Below are positions 35,377 through 44,593 of a stretch of 64,000 nucleotides of DNA, piece after piece. The stretch is taken from assembly GCA_038131365.1 (NCBI GenBank), contig JAYPPH010000005.1:486510-550509 (forward strand), read 5' to 3'. Below the pieces are notes generated by a model. The model saw nothing but the letters and a program-made list of their open reading frames with translations. It ran no database searches and had not been told where the DNA came from. The DNA is from Marisalimonas marina (GTDB lineage: Bacteria; Pseudomonadota; Alphaproteobacteria; Puniceispirillales; Marisalimonadaceae). The translations under genes and the position numbers were made by a program. How positions within the stretch are numbered: the first letter of the stretch is position 1; each line of letters opens with the position of its first letter.

Positions 35377-36828
35377 TTAGTTTACCATTATTGAGGTTAG
35401 TTTTTGAAAGGGTTCCATAGCAAAAAATAAAATTATAGTTAGAAAACATGTGCATATAATAGGAATAGTTATGAGTGTTGGCATTTTAACTTTAATATCA
35501 CGATCTTTTTTAAGAAAAAAAGCTCTAGCAGGGATTTCCATTAAGTAATAAGCATTCAAAATTGTTGAGATAGAAAAAACAACTAAAACAAACAAATGAC
35601 CACTTTCAGCAGCACCCAGCATTAAAAAAAACTTGCTCCATGACCCTGCCATTGGTGGCACACCAATGATAGACAATGACCCTATAAAAAAGGCTAAAAA
35701 TATTAGAGGCATAGATTTACCGTGACCATTTAATTCAGAAATTTTAGACATTTTTGCACCAACATAAATAGCACCTGCGACAAAGAACAAAGTTATCTTT
35801 CCAGCAGCATGAGTAACTATATGTAAAACAGCACCTTGAGTAGCCATTGCAGAAGCTAATGCTCCACCTAATGTGATATAAGACAATTGGCTAATTGTAG
35901 AGTAGGCTAATCTAGCTTTAATATCATCTTTATAAATAGCTATAATACTCGTAATTAGTAATGTAAAAGAAGCTAACCAAATTAACCAGGTTGATGCCCC
36001 TGTTTTAGATAAGAAATCAATCCCAAAAACATTTGTTAATATCAATAACATCGTGAAAACACCGGCTTTTACAACTGCTACAGCATGGAGTAAGGCTGAG
36101 ACAGGAGTAGGGGCAACCATGGCTGCAGGCAACCATTTATGTATTGGAATAAGCGCGGCTTTACCAATGCCAAAGGCAAACATTGCAAGTAAATATGGGG
36201 CATATTCAGGGTTAAGATTTCCTTCTAAAACTCCATTTTTAGACATATCAAGGGAACCGGTTAGAACCCAAACACATATAATGGCAGGAAGTAAGAAAAT
36301 AACTGAAGAACCAACTAGTATAGACATATAAAGGCGTCCAGCCTTTTGCGCTAGTTCATTTTGTTTATGCGCAACTAGGGGATATGTAGAAAATGTCAAT
36401 ACTTCATAAAATATAAATAATGTTAAAAGATCGCCAGAGTAGGCTATGCATAAAGCTGCATGAACAGCCATTGCATAAAATGTATAAAATCTTGTTTGAT
36501 TTTTTTCTTGATTGCCGCGCATATATCCAACCGAATAAATAGCAGCAAAAATCCAAAGAACTGATGCAACCAATCCAAATATTGCTCCTAAAGGAGTAAC
36601 TTCAAAGCCAATCTTAATCCCATCAGCTATATCTAGAACATCAAGTTTAGGTATTTTTCCTTCCAAGACTGCATTCATTATTTCAATAGCCCCATAGGAA
36701 CTAATTACTCCACCTAGCGGACCAAGTAAGTCTCTTAGGTTTGGATTTCTTGATAGGAGAGGCGTTACTAAAAATACTATTAAGGGAGATAAAATAGTTA
36801 TTAAAATATAAGTTTCCAAGGAGATCAT
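35377..36828 (-). CDS. mnhD: Mrp-type antiporter subunit D (second copy)
   Basis: A 483-residue ND4/MrpD-like subunit. The conserved TM5 glutamate is in FIFYEVLTFSTYPL and the TM7 lysine region in GIGKAALIPIHKWLP, with MVAPTPVSALLHAV after it. These sites carry protons in complex I and Mrp. The start overlaps the stop of the upstream mnhD-like gene by 4 bp (ATGA). Confidence 0.92.
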   Translation of the reverse strand: MISLETYILITILSPLIVFLVTPLLSRNPNLRDLLGPLGGVISSYGAIEIMNAVLEGKIPKLDVLDIADGIKIGFEVTPLGAIFGLVASVLWIFAAIYSVGYMRGNQEKNQTRFYTFYAMAVHAALCIAYSGDLLTLFIFYEVLTFSTYPLVAHKQNELAQKAGRLYMSILVGSSVIFLLPAIICVWVLTGSLDMSKNGVLEGNLNPEYAPYLLAMFAFGIGKAALIPIHKWLPAAMVAPTPVSALLHAVAVVKAGVFTMLLILTNVFGIDFLSKTGASTWLIWLASFTLLITSIIAIYKDDIKARLAYSTISQLSYITLGGALASAMATQGAVLHIVTHAAGKITLFFVAGAIYVGAKMSKISELNGHGKSMPLIFLAFFIGSLSIIGVPPMAGSWSKFFLMLGAAESGHLFVLVVFSISTILNAYYLMEIPARAFFLKKDRDIKVKMPTLITIPIICTCFLTIILFFAMEPFQKLTSIMVN

Positions 36829-38318
36829 TTTCGTGCTCCAAGCAATTGTTCTGATGCTTCAAAACTACTATTGACTACTAACGATGCATCGAGGCCGAAA
36901 TATATGTTTAAAAATGTAATTATTAGTAAGGGAATATAAACAAGTGAATTTTCTTTTATTAAAAGATTTTTGGGCCCTTCATGAAACCATAATGCTTCTA
37001 TCATTTTCCATAAATATACGACTGATAAAGCAGAACTAGCTAAGATAAGCATTGCTATCCAAATACCATCTGCACTAATTGATGCTTTAATAATATATAA
37101 TTTAGATATAAAGCCAGCAGTTAATGGGATACCTGCGAGACTGAGTGAGCATATTACAAAACAAACAAAAGTTATTGGCATTTCTCTGCCAAGACCGGAT
37201 AAATTATTTATTGTAATTCTTTTATTGATATAAAAACTCATAGAAGTAATTGCCATAAACAAGGCACCTTTAATAAGGGCATGATTAAATAAATGAATAA
37301 ATCCAGCTGCAACACTTGCCTTAGTGCCAATAGCAAAGGCGAGTGTAATATATCCTATTTGAGCAATTGATGAATGTGCTAATAACCTCTTAATGTCTTT
37401 TTCAAAGATAGCCATAATTGTGCCCGCAAACATAGCTAATATTGATAAGGGAAGAATGACATATTGTAGTGTGTTAATTATTAAAGTATCTGAAATGTCA
37501 AAAACAGAAAATAAAATTCTTGCTAATATATACAGAGAAGCTTTTGTAGCTGTCGCTGCTAGTAAAACAGATACTGCAGAAGGAGCATAGGCATAAGCTC
37601 TAGGAAGCCATATATGAAGTGGAAATACAGCTGCCTTAACCATAATTCCAATAATCATAAAGCCAAATCCAGCTATAAGCGCTTTATTATCATTGATTTC
37701 AGCAATACGTTTTGACAGGTCAGCAAGATTTAGCGTTCCGGTAATTCCGTATAACAAACCCACACCAATTACATAAAGGGTTGCACCAACAGCACCTAGA
37801 ACAAGATAATTATAAGCTGCAACTAAACCTTGCTTATCTTTTTGTCCTCCCATTGCGACTAAGGCTACCGAAGCAAGCGAAGAAATTTCTAAAAAGACAA
37901 AAAGGTTAAACGCGTCACCTGTAGTTACTAAACCTATTAATCCTGCTATAGCTAATAACCACAGGCTATAAACCTTTGAAATAGATGAGCTATTTATTTC
38001 AGCAGGCATTATCTTGGAGGAAAAAATTGTTGTTATAAAACTAATTAGAGAAATTATTATAATAGGAACAATCGATACTTTATCTATTACATACTCAATA
38101 CCTAGAGGAGGGGCCCAATTACCCAGGGCGTATGAAATTGAAGTATGTAAATAGACTTCTTGATATAAAAGCAGTGAAAATATAAAGGTAATAAAAGTTG
38201 TAGAGAGCGTAATTACCCAGCTTAGAAAATTATATGGAATAAGCACTACAATGAGAGACATCATTAAAGGACAGATGACTACTAAAATAGGCAAGTTTTT
38301 AATTATAATATCTGTCAT
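36825..38318 (-). CDS. mnhD: Mrp-type antiporter subunit D (first copy)
   Basis: A 497-residue MrpD-like subunit with FVFLEISSLASVALV (TM5 glutamate) and MVKAAVFPLHIWLPRAY (TM7 lysine), and LLAATATKASLYIL. It follows mnhC with a 4-bp overlap, the normal place of mnhD, so this is the best match for the standard MrpD. Confidence 0.93.
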   Translation of the reverse strand: MTDIIIKNLPILVVICPLMMSLIVVLIPYNFLSWVITLSTTFITFIFSLLLYQEVYLHTSISYALGNWAPPLGIEYVIDKVSIVPIIIISLISFITTIFSSKIMPAEINSSSISKVYSLWLLAIAGLIGLVTTGDAFNLFVFLEISSLASVALVAMGGQKDKQGLVAAYNYLVLGAVGATLYVIGVGLLYGITGTLNLADLSKRIAEINDNKALIAGFGFMIIGIMVKAAVFPLHIWLPRAYAYAPSAVSVLLAATATKASLYILARILFSVFDISDTLIINTLQYVILPLSILAMFAGTIMAIFEKDIKRLLAHSSIAQIGYITLAFAIGTKASVAAGFIHLFNHALIKGALFMAITSMSFYINKRITINNLSGLGREMPITFVCFVICSLSLAGIPLTAGFISKLYIIKASISADGIWIAMLILASSALSVVYLWKMIEALWFHEGPKNLLIKENSLVYIPLLIITFLNIYFGLDASLVVNSSFEASEQLLGARK

Positions 38319-38728
38319 TTTTTAAATTTTGCGCTTACGTTTTTATTTGTTTCTATTAGTTCATGATAATCAACTAAATCTTGAGCTGATATATCATCCT
38401 CTTCTATGCTTCCATATTCAGAATTTATTCTTAAAACTAATGACAAACCTAGGGCTGTTGTTGCAACACCCACGACAATAGCAGTGAGAATGAGAACATG
38501 TGGTAATGGATTAGAGTAAATTGTGTCGTTAATATTATTTAAAATTGGAGCAGTGCCACCTTGTATTTTGCCAAATGTAATATAAAGAAGAAACACAGAA
38601 GTCTGGAAAATAGTTAAACCCACAATTTTTTTTAATAAATTCTTTCTTCCTATTACTAAGAAAAGTCCTATCATCATTAATAAGAATACTACCCAATAAT
38701 TCCAAACACCGAGAGAAGAAGAAATCAT
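38315..38728 (-). CDS. mnhC: Mrp-type antiporter subunit C (NuoK-like)
   Basis: A 137-residue, three-helix subunit similar to NuoK. The middle helix has FQTSVFLLYITFG and the third LPHVLILTAIVVGVATTALGLSLVLRI begins with the family's PHVLILTAIVV signature. A polar 40-residue tail follows. It overlaps mnhB and mnhD by 4 bp on each side. Confidence 0.93.
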   Translation of the reverse strand: MISSSLGVWNYWVVFLLMMIGLFLVIGRKNLLKKIVGLTIFQTSVFLLYITFGKIQGGTAPILNNINDTIYSNPLPHVLILTAIVVGVATTALGLSLVLRINSEYGSIEEDDISAQDLVDYHELIETNKNVSAKFKK

Positions 38729-39156
38729 TTTGTTTCTCCTGACGTTTTAAAATCTGCAAAAGCATAAAATAATGCAATCATAACATTTGAAACGGTTAGT
38801 CCAACGCCAAATTCAACTAATAATATTCCAATATGTTGACCAGCCTGGTTTGAGGTTCCTAACACATTGTAGGATAAAAATTCTTCACCTAATAACATAG
38901 ATGCAATACCAACACCTCCATACAAGATGCCACCTAATGCAAGTAAGAATAAATTGATATTTAAAGGAAAAAGTTCTTTGCCTTTTTCTAGACCAAACAC
39001 AATTGCGTAAAGTATGAATGCGCTTGCAAAGATTACCCCTGCTTGGAAACCTCCACCTGGACCAAAGTCTCCATGAAATTGGACATATAAACCAAATAAA
39101 ATTATTGGAGCAAAAAGAATTTTTGTTGCAATTCTTAATATTGGGTTTTTATCCAT
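38725..39156 (-). CDS. mnhB: Mrp-type antiporter subunit B
   Basis: A 143-residue four-helix protein of the MnhB family. The signature region FGPGGGFQAGVIFASAFILY is clear, with LGGILYGGVGIASMLLG and VEFGVGLTVSNVMIALFYAF after it. Short overlaps with both neighbours show tight operon structure. Confidence 0.94.
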   Translation of the reverse strand: MDKNPILRIATKILFAPIILFGLYVQFHGDFGPGGGFQAGVIFASAFILYAIVFGLEKGKELFPLNINLFLLALGGILYGGVGIASMLLGEEFLSYNVLGTSNQAGQHIGILLVEFGVGLTVSNVMIALFYAFADFKTSGETK

Positions 39157-39724
39157 TATCTAAAACCTTCTTTTTAGATTTTAATTTTTTTACCTCTTTC
39201 TTATTATTTTTTAAAATTGCTAAGACAGCTATTCCAGCGGTGAATACAACTATAGTTTCTCCAAAAGTATCATAGCCACGATAACTAGCTAAAACTGAAG
39301 TGACAATATTTGGTATTCCAATATCATTTCTCGATCCTGCAATATATTCTGGAACAATATGTTGATGTATAGGGGATGAGGCGAGTCCAATTTGAGGTAG
39401 GTCATAACTGCACCATATTAAGATACCACCAAGAACCAAGCAAACAATAGCTGGGAAAACTTGAGAAGTAACATTTTTTTCCTCTTCCCTTGGCAAAAAT
39501 GCCATAGCTGCCAGGAATAAAATTGTCGATATTCCAGCTCCTACAGATGCTTCAGTAAAGGCGACATCAACAGCATCTAAAGAGATAAACATCAGCGCAG
39601 CTACTAATGAGTAAGCGCTTGTTAAAAGTACTGTATAAATTACAGACCTGGATTTCAAAAGAGCAATTCCAATTCCCAGCATAATTGAAACTAAAAAGGC
39701 GTTTATTATTAATTCTGAAATCAT
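39149..39724 (-). CDS. Mrp antiporter A C-terminal-like subunit (DUF4040/MbhD plus MbhE-like)
   Basis: A 191-residue protein matching the C-terminal part of MrpA as a separate gene. Helices 1-3 carry the MbhD (DUF4040) pattern with VDVAFTEASVGAGISTILFL, and the C-terminal part has the MbhE-like SVLASYRGYDTFGETIVVFTAG, broken here as VLASYRGYDTFGET and VVFTAGIAVLAIL. The large ND5-like half of MrpA is not attached; other antiporter-like genes in the operon may replace it. Confidence 0.87.
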   Translation of the reverse strand: MISELIINAFLVSIMLGIGIALLKSRSVIYTVLLTSAYSLVAALMFISLDAVDVAFTEASVGAGISTILFLAAMAFLPREEEKNVTSQVFPAIVCLVLGGILIWCSYDLPQIGLASSPIHQHIVPEYIAGSRNDIGIPNIVTSVLASYRGYDTFGETIVVFTAGIAVLAILKNNKKEVKKLKSKKKVLDNG

Positions 39725-40040
39725 AATAACTTTCCAATTTTTTTACCAACGGGGATTATTCCTTTCTCCCTTGCAAGGTTGGCAGTAACATGGCTAGTCA
39801 CTGGACTCGTAAAAAAAATAAAAATTCCAATTAATATTAGTTTAACGTAATTAATGACCAGCCTGATTGTAAAATCATTCCAAGAATAAAAAAGGCAGTG
39901 CCTCCAGTATCAATCATGCCTGCTGCATGTATTCTGGCAAAAACATCTGGTAGTTTTATTAATCCACACGCACCTATAATTATAGAAAGAGAACCTAGAA
40001 AAAAACATAACCCTGTTAGTAAATCTATAAACAATTCCAT
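39721..40040 (-). CDS. mnhG: Mrp-type antiporter subunit G, one frameshift
   Basis: The first 67 residues (MELFIDLLTGLCFFLGSL ... GMIDTGGTAFFILGMIL) are MnhG with the conserved LPDVFARIHAAG. The frame then stops at 39837. One frame over, the expected MnhG end continues as VKLILIGIFIFFTSPVTSHV to a TGA at 39721 that overlaps the next ATG in the usual ATGA form. That overlap shows the gene really ends there, so a single base is missing near 39,845-39,850, either a sequence error or a fresh mutation. Confidence 0.85.
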
Positions 40041-40306
40041 TATTTTTCATTTCCTTTTAGCGAACCAGTGCTAAAAAGTTTTAATATGGCAATTGTCCCA
40101 ATGAAATTGATTAGGGCATAAACAATTGCAATATCTAAAAATTCTGGCCTATTCATAAAGAACCCATGAAGGGCAATCCCTAAAACAATTATAGTTCCAA
40201 GGCTATTAACTGCTAAAATCCTGTCATATGTTGTTTTTCCTAATATTATTCTTACTAATACTAGTATTGAAGAAATTGCACACGCTATTAGAGCTGCCAA
40301 GAACAT
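40040..40306 (-). CDS. mnhF: Mrp-type antiporter subunit F
   Basis: An 88-residue three-helix subunit of the MnhF family, with RIILGKTTYDRILAVNSLGT, the family's typical 'DR..A.N..GT' pattern, and EFLDIAIVYALINFIGTIAI. It overlaps both neighbours by one base. Confidence 0.93.
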   Translation of the reverse strand: MFLAALIACAISSILVLVRIILGKTTYDRILAVNSLGTIIVLGIALHGFFMNRPEFLDIAIVYALINFIGTIAILKLFSTGSLKGNEK

Positions 40307-40773
40307 TATTGCTCTCCCTCTAACAATTTTACTTTCTTATCCATTTCATTGCTTCTAACGTCTTTGCCAAAATCTGTATTAAGGGCATGAACTTCAAAGG
40401 AATTATTTTTTATTTTTGTGGTTACTGTTCCGGGAGTTAGAGTTATAGAATTAGCATAAGTAACTTTAGCTACATCAGTTGTTTGGGATGCTTTTACGGT
40501 AAATGTTTCAGGTTCTATATTGTTTGTAATTATTGCTTTCGCTGTATTTAGGTTAGATATTAATATTTCTTTAAATAGCCATATTAAATAATTCAATAAC
40601 CTAGGTAAAAAAAATAAAGGTAAACCTTCGTCATCTATAAGTTTTGCTCTATTAGCTACGAATACACAAAATGCACAAGACAAAATACCTAAGGAAATGA
40701 TTAAAAATGTATAATGTCCTGACATTAACAGCCATAAGCTGAGTAAAATAAGAAAAAGGATTAGTGACTTCAT
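40306..40773 (-). CDS. mnhE: Mrp-type antiporter subunit E
   Basis: A 155-residue MnhE. Two N-terminal helices are followed by the soluble part with PRLLNYLIWLFKEILISNL and TYANSITLTPGTVT, both typical. It is the first gene of the operon, so the promoter should lie just upstream (40,774-40,860), in AT-rich DNA where I see no clear element. Confidence 0.93.
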   Translation of the reverse strand: MKSLILFLILLSLWLLMSGHYTFLIISLGILSCAFCVFVANRAKLIDDEGLPLFFLPRLLNYLIWLFKEILISNLNTAKAIITNNIEPETFTVKASQTTDVAKVTYANSITLTPGTVTTKIKNNSFEVHALNTDFGKDVRSNEMDKKVKLLEGEQ

Positions 40774-40863
40774 TTAATTGGAAATCCAAACTTTATTTTA
40801 TTAAAAAATTTCATCCAAATATTTTAAATAAAAAAAGACTAATATCAATATAAGTTTACACTA

Positions 40864-41802
40864 TTATGGTTTTGCAAAAGTTATTGTCTTGATATTTTTT
40901 TTGATAATTCCTTTTTCTTTTAGAAATTTTGCAAACTGTTCATATGTTTTTAAATCGTGTGCTTGTGGCCTAAGAGTAAATCTGCTTAACGTATCTTTAA
41001 AAGCCCTTTTGTTTAACTCATCATCAAGACCTTTACGGTAAGTAGAAAAATCTTTCCAAGTTGTTTCTGGGTCATTAATAATCGTTAGCGTAGCTTTTTG
41101 AATAGCCTTAAAGAATTTATCAAAAACTGGGTTTTTCCTGTTTTTAATATTAGAAATGTAGATAAGTTCTTCATATGAAGGTACCCCATGTTCTTCTGGA
41201 TAGAATGCTTTTCCAGGATGATTAACTATATCCATCTGATTAAGTTCAAAATTTCTGAATGCTCCAATAACAGCATCAACTTTTTTTGCTATTAGTGATG
41301 GTGATAATGAAAAATTAATATTAACCAAATCTACATCAGTCATTTTAATATTATATTTTTCTAACATTCCAGAAAGTAAAGCTTCTTCAAAACCTCCAAC
41401 GGAAAAGCCAATTTTTTTACCTTTAAGATCCGAAATTGACTTGATGGGGCCATTTTCTAATACAACAAGTGAGTTTAATGGAACACTTACAAGAGTTCCA
41501 ACTCTAACTACAGGTAAACCTTGATCAACTTGAATGTGGAGTTGGGGTTGATATGAAATTGCCAAGTCTAATTTTCCAGCAGCAACAAGTTTTGGAGGGT
41601 CATTAGGATCAGCCGGTTCTATCATCTCAACATCAAGGCCTTGTTCTTTAAAATAACCCCTTTGTTCTGCGATTATCAGTGGTGCATGGTCAGGGTTTAT
41701 AAACCAATCTAAACCAACGGTGATTTTATCAGTTTTTGCGTAAACAAGACTGGAAGTGAGTAAAAGAAAAGATGTAGTAAATATTTTGAATATTATATTC
41801 AT
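40864..41802 (-). CDS. thiY: ABC transporter substrate-binding protein for thiamine precursor (ThiY/NMT1-like)
   Basis: A 312-residue periplasmic protein with a signal peptide (residues 1-22, ending VYA). The NMT1/THI5-like domain begins ITVGLDWFINPDHAPLIIAE and includes GKKIGFSVGGFEEALL. Together with the TPP riboswitch directly upstream this fits capture of hydroxymethylpyrimidine or a related thiamine precursor, as in ThiXYZ. Its Shine-Dalgarno is part of the riboswitch. Confidence 0.9.
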   Translation of the reverse strand: MNIIFKIFTTSFLLLTSSLVYAKTDKITVGLDWFINPDHAPLIIAEQRGYFKEQGLDVEMIEPADPNDPPKLVAAGKLDLAISYQPQLHIQVDQGLPVVRVGTLVSVPLNSLVVLENGPIKSISDLKGKKIGFSVGGFEEALLSGMLEKYNIKMTDVDLVNINFSLSPSLIAKKVDAVIGAFRNFELNQMDIVNHPGKAFYPEEHGVPSYEELIYISNIKNRKNPVFDKFFKAIQKATLTIINDPETTWKDFSTYRKGLDDELNKRAFKDTLSRFTLRPQAHDLKTYEQFAKFLKEKGIIKKNIKTITFAKP

Positions 41803-41807
41803 TATGC

Positions 41808-41888
41808 GTCTCCCTCCGCTGGTTTTAACCAGATCAGGTTATAAGGGTTAATTCTCAGCTAGACAAATGTCCTGCACCCCCGGCTAAG
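41808..41888 (-). promoter_or_regulatory. TPP (THI-box) riboswitch
   Basis: On the minus strand the leader reads in order GCCGGGGGTGCAGGAC, CTGAGA, ACCCTTATAACCTGATCTGG and ACCAGCGGAGGGAGACGC, all standard THI-box parts. The last segment contains the GGAGG ribosome-binding site of thiY, 8 bp before its ATG, so TPP binding should block translation by hiding that site. The permease gene lies upstream, not downstream, of this element. Confidence 0.96.
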
Positions 41889-41930
41889 AAAATTTTTATA
41901 ATTCTTTTATTCAAAAATCAATGATTTAAT

Positions 41931-42656
41931 TTATTTCCACCATACATACTTGCTCAATATTAAATCTGTAATTTTATAAATAGAAATTGTTACAAAAATA
42001 AGAATAATTAGGGCTGCAAACATATTATCAGTTTGAAGTCTGGCATTGCTATAGATCATGAATGAGCCAAGTCCAGTACTTCCACCTATCCATTCTCCTA
42101 CTACTGCCCCAATTGGTGCAAAGCAAGCTGCTACTCTAATGCCAGAACATAATCCTGGTAATGATGATGGGATTTTTATTTTCCAAAATAATTGAGTTTT
42201 TGTAAAATTTAATGTTTTGCCAGCGTCAATTAGTTCTTGGGGGACTTTATTTAATGCGTCAGTAAAATTAGATGTGATTGGAAAAAAAACAATTAATACC
42301 CCTATAACTATTTTGCTACTCATACCGTACCCAAGCCATAAAATCAGTAGGGGAGCTAATGCAAATACTGGAATTGACTGACTGGCAAGCAATATTGGCA
42401 TAACCCATCTCTTTAATTTTTGTGAGGATGAAATAATTAGTGCCGTTGTTATTCCTATTACTGTACCAATAAAAATTGAAACTAAAATTTCTGTAAGAGT
42501 GTAAGCAGTATGTCTTAAGAGCTCTTCCCAGTTATTGTAAATTGAAATAAAAATCATTGAAGGGCGTGGTAACATGAATGGAGGTAAATTGAAAAAGACA
42601 CAACAGATTTCCCATATCAAAAAAAACGTTGATGCTATGAATATACCCCTGATCAT
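41931..42656 (-). CDS. thiX: ABC transporter permease (ThiX-like)
   Basis: A 241-residue inner-membrane permease of the SsuC/TauC/ThiX type with about six helices. The ATPase-contact loop is EAA-like: NALNKVPQELIDAGKTLNFTKTQLFWKIKIP, given here as VPQELIDAGKTLNFTK then LFWKIKIPSSLPG. It ends 43 bp before the TPP riboswitch on the same strand and so is not itself downstream of it. No ATPase gene (thiZ) is present here. Confidence 0.88.
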   Translation of the reverse strand: MIRGIFIASTFFLIWEICCVFFNLPPFMLPRPSMIFISIYNNWEELLRHTAYTLTEILVSIFIGTVIGITTALIISSSQKLKRWVMPILLASQSIPVFALAPLLILWLGYGMSSKIVIGVLIVFFPITSNFTDALNKVPQELIDAGKTLNFTKTQLFWKIKIPSSLPGLCSGIRVAACFAPIGAVVGEWIGGSTGLGSFMIYSNARLQTDNMFAALIILIFVTISIYKITDLILSKYVWWK

Positions 42657-42712
42657 ACTAACCTATTAAATTTACGTTTATATAATAGATATATATATTA
42701 GAAAAAACTACA

Positions 42713-43837
42713 ATGCAGAATTTATTATACACAAGTGATGTTTTTAGAGGTTCTAGGTATGGAGAAGGCCATCCATTAGATATGGACCGTGTGTGGCCAA
42801 GTGTAGAGCTTATTAAGATGATGGGATGGATTGATGATAAGCAAATAGTAAAGCATAGTCCTGCCCATATTGAGGAATTGATAAAGTTCCATGATGTTGA
42901 CTATGTCCTCGCTCTAAAAGAAGCAGAAGAAAAACAAACGCTTCCTCAAGAAATGAAGATTAAATATAATATTGGTATTGGTAACAATCCAATTTTTAAA
43001 GAAGTTTTTTCCAGACCTGCCACTGCTGCTAAAGCGTCCATCACAGCAATTGAGAGTATTGCTGCTAAAAAAGCCAACAGAATTTTAAATATTTCTGGAG
43101 GAACACACCATGGAAGAAAATCTCAGGCCTACGGTTTTTGTTTTCTTAATGATTGCGTTCTCTCAATCTTAAAAGCTAAGGAGTTAGGGTTTAAGAAGAT
43201 ATTATATGTAGATATAGATGCTCATCATTGTGATGGTGTTCAGGATGTTTTCTCTAATGATGAAACAGTTAATATTATATCAATACATGAGGAAAAAAGA
43301 TGGCCTTTTACTGGTTCGATAGAAGATTGTAAAATTAATAACTTATTAAATTTCCCTGTTTCTGAATATTTTAATGAAGAAGATATGAATTTTTTAATTA
43401 ATGATTTCATAGTTCCTTACAGTAAAGTACTAAACCCTGATCTTTTGATTATACAAGCAGGTGCAGATATGTTGCGCGGTGACCCTCAATCAAGAATAAG
43501 TTTGTCTATTAATGCTTATTGGAAGGCTGTACATGATTTGTTATCTATTTGTGAAAAGTCTCTTATATTAGGAGGAGGGGGGTACAACCCGTATTTGACA
43601 GCAAAAGCTTGGGCAGGAAATTGGGTTATAATGAATGATAAAGTTAATTTTTTAGATATGGATATTAATCAGAAATGTCGTGAGTTTTTAAAATCATTAA
43701 AGTGGAATAATAATAGAGTAAAAAACGGTATTCCTGAAGAATGGATTAGTTCTTGGCGTGATAAAAGTAAATATAATAAAATAAGTGATGAGGTTATATC
43801 TTTAGTAAGGAATGTCAAAAGTATGAAAAAAATATGA
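42713..43837 (+). CDS. histone deacetylase family protein (AcuC-like)
   Basis: A 374-residue zinc deacetylase of the arginase/deacetylase fold. The catalytic histidine pair is in GGTHHGRKSQAYGFCFLND, the zinc ligands in DIDAHHCDGVQD, the second aspartate in IQAGADMLRGDP and the glycine loop in LGGGGYNPYL. Bacterial members deacetylate acetyl-CoA synthetase (AcuC), polyamines or other small amides. It is divergent from thiX and is translationally coupled to the DUF192 gene. Confidence 0.92.
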   Translation: MQNLLYTSDVFRGSRYGEGHPLDMDRVWPSVELIKMMGWIDDKQIVKHSPAHIEELIKFHDVDYVLALKEAEEKQTLPQEMKIKYNIGIGNNPIFKEVFSRPATAAKASITAIESIAAKKANRILNISGGTHHGRKSQAYGFCFLNDCVLSILKAKELGFKKILYVDIDAHHCDGVQDVFSNDETVNIISIHEEKRWPFTGSIEDCKINNLLNFPVSEYFNEEDMNFLINDFIVPYSKVLNPDLLIIQAGADMLRGDPQSRISLSINAYWKAVHDLLSICEKSLILGGGGYNPYLTAKAWAGNWVIMNDKVNFLDMDINQKCREFLKSLKWNNNRVKNGIPEEWISSWRDKSKYNKISDEVISLVRNVKSMKKI

Positions 43838-44295
43838 AACTTAATTTCATTAAATTAATATTAGGATATTTCCTAATTATTTTCTTTTTACCTAAATATT
43901 CCAATGCTAAAGCAATTGTTTTTGAAGAAATTGTATGCGAAATCAAAATAAATGAAAAAAATAAAACTATGTTTTTTTTAGATGTTGCAGACACGTCTGA
44001 GAAGAGAAATTATGGCTTAATGAATAGAGAGTCTATTACTCCTAACTCAGGAATGTTATTTATTTGGAAAAATTCTCAAAAAAGAACTTTTTGGATGAAA
44101 AATACAAATTTTGATCTTGATTTGTTTTTTTTAGACAAAGAAGGACAAGTAATAGAAATACATAAAAAAGCAAAAGCCTTCAGTGAGGATATAATTTATA
44201 GCAAAATTAAAGCAATGTTTGTACTTGAGCTTGGAGCAAATCAACATCAAATTAAAAAAGGGGACAAGCTTAATTGTGGTTATTTAAATTTGTGA
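43834..44295 (+). CDS. DUF192 family exported protein
   Basis: A 153-residue protein with a signal peptide (residues 1-25, ending SNA). The DUF192 core contains KRNYGLMNRESITPNSGMLF and RTFWMKNTNFDLDLFFLD, then KAMFVLELGANQ. Function unknown; family members are small periplasmic β-barrel-like proteins. Overlaps the deacetylase gene by 4 bp. This is the last ordinary chromosomal gene before the accessory region. Confidence 0.88.
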   Translation: MKLNFIKLILGYFLIIFFLPKYSNAKAIVFEEIVCEIKINEKNKTMFFLDVADTSEKRNYGLMNRESITPNSGMLFIWKNSQKRTFWMKNTNFDLDLFFLDKEGQVIEIHKKAKAFSEDIIYSKIKAMFVLELGANQHQIKKGDKLNCGYLNL

Positions 44296-44360
44296 TAAAA
44301 TTTTATATCAAAATGAAAGTAAAGCTTGCTTTTGATAATTTCTAAAGTATAAATCGAGAT

Positions 44361-44593
44361 GTTCGGGGCGCAGTATTTAACGCAAGTCACTCATCACTTC
44401 AAAACGCATGGAAGAGGTTAATTAAGAGATCTGGCTTAAAGGATCTTCACTTCCATGATTTAAGGCATGAGGCTATATCAAGGTTTATAGAGCGAGAATA
44501 GTTAACAATAGAGACCTTAATGCATGCCTTAAGACGGCTTCAATTAGTGGTCATACAAAACACAGTCAATGCTTCTTGTATTATATTGGTTAG
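44361..44593 (+). pseudogene. tyrosine recombinase (phage integrase) remnant
   Basis: Only part of the catalytic domain remains. From 44370 the frame reads AVFNASHSSLQNAWKRLIKR and then LKDLHFHDLRHEAISRF, which contains the HxLRH box of tyrosine recombinases, to a stop at 44499. After a frame change, ASISGHTKHSQCFLYYIG at 44537-44590 matches the second active-site box and a possible nucleophilic tyrosine. The N-terminal domain is missing and the frame is broken, so it cannot be active. It marks the left end of an island. Confidence 0.75.

Noticed and set aside
35375..35455. Upstream ATG for the 75-residue Mrp-operon gene
   Set aside because: It would overlap the preceding gene by 79 bp; ATG 35374 fits the operon's tight spacing.
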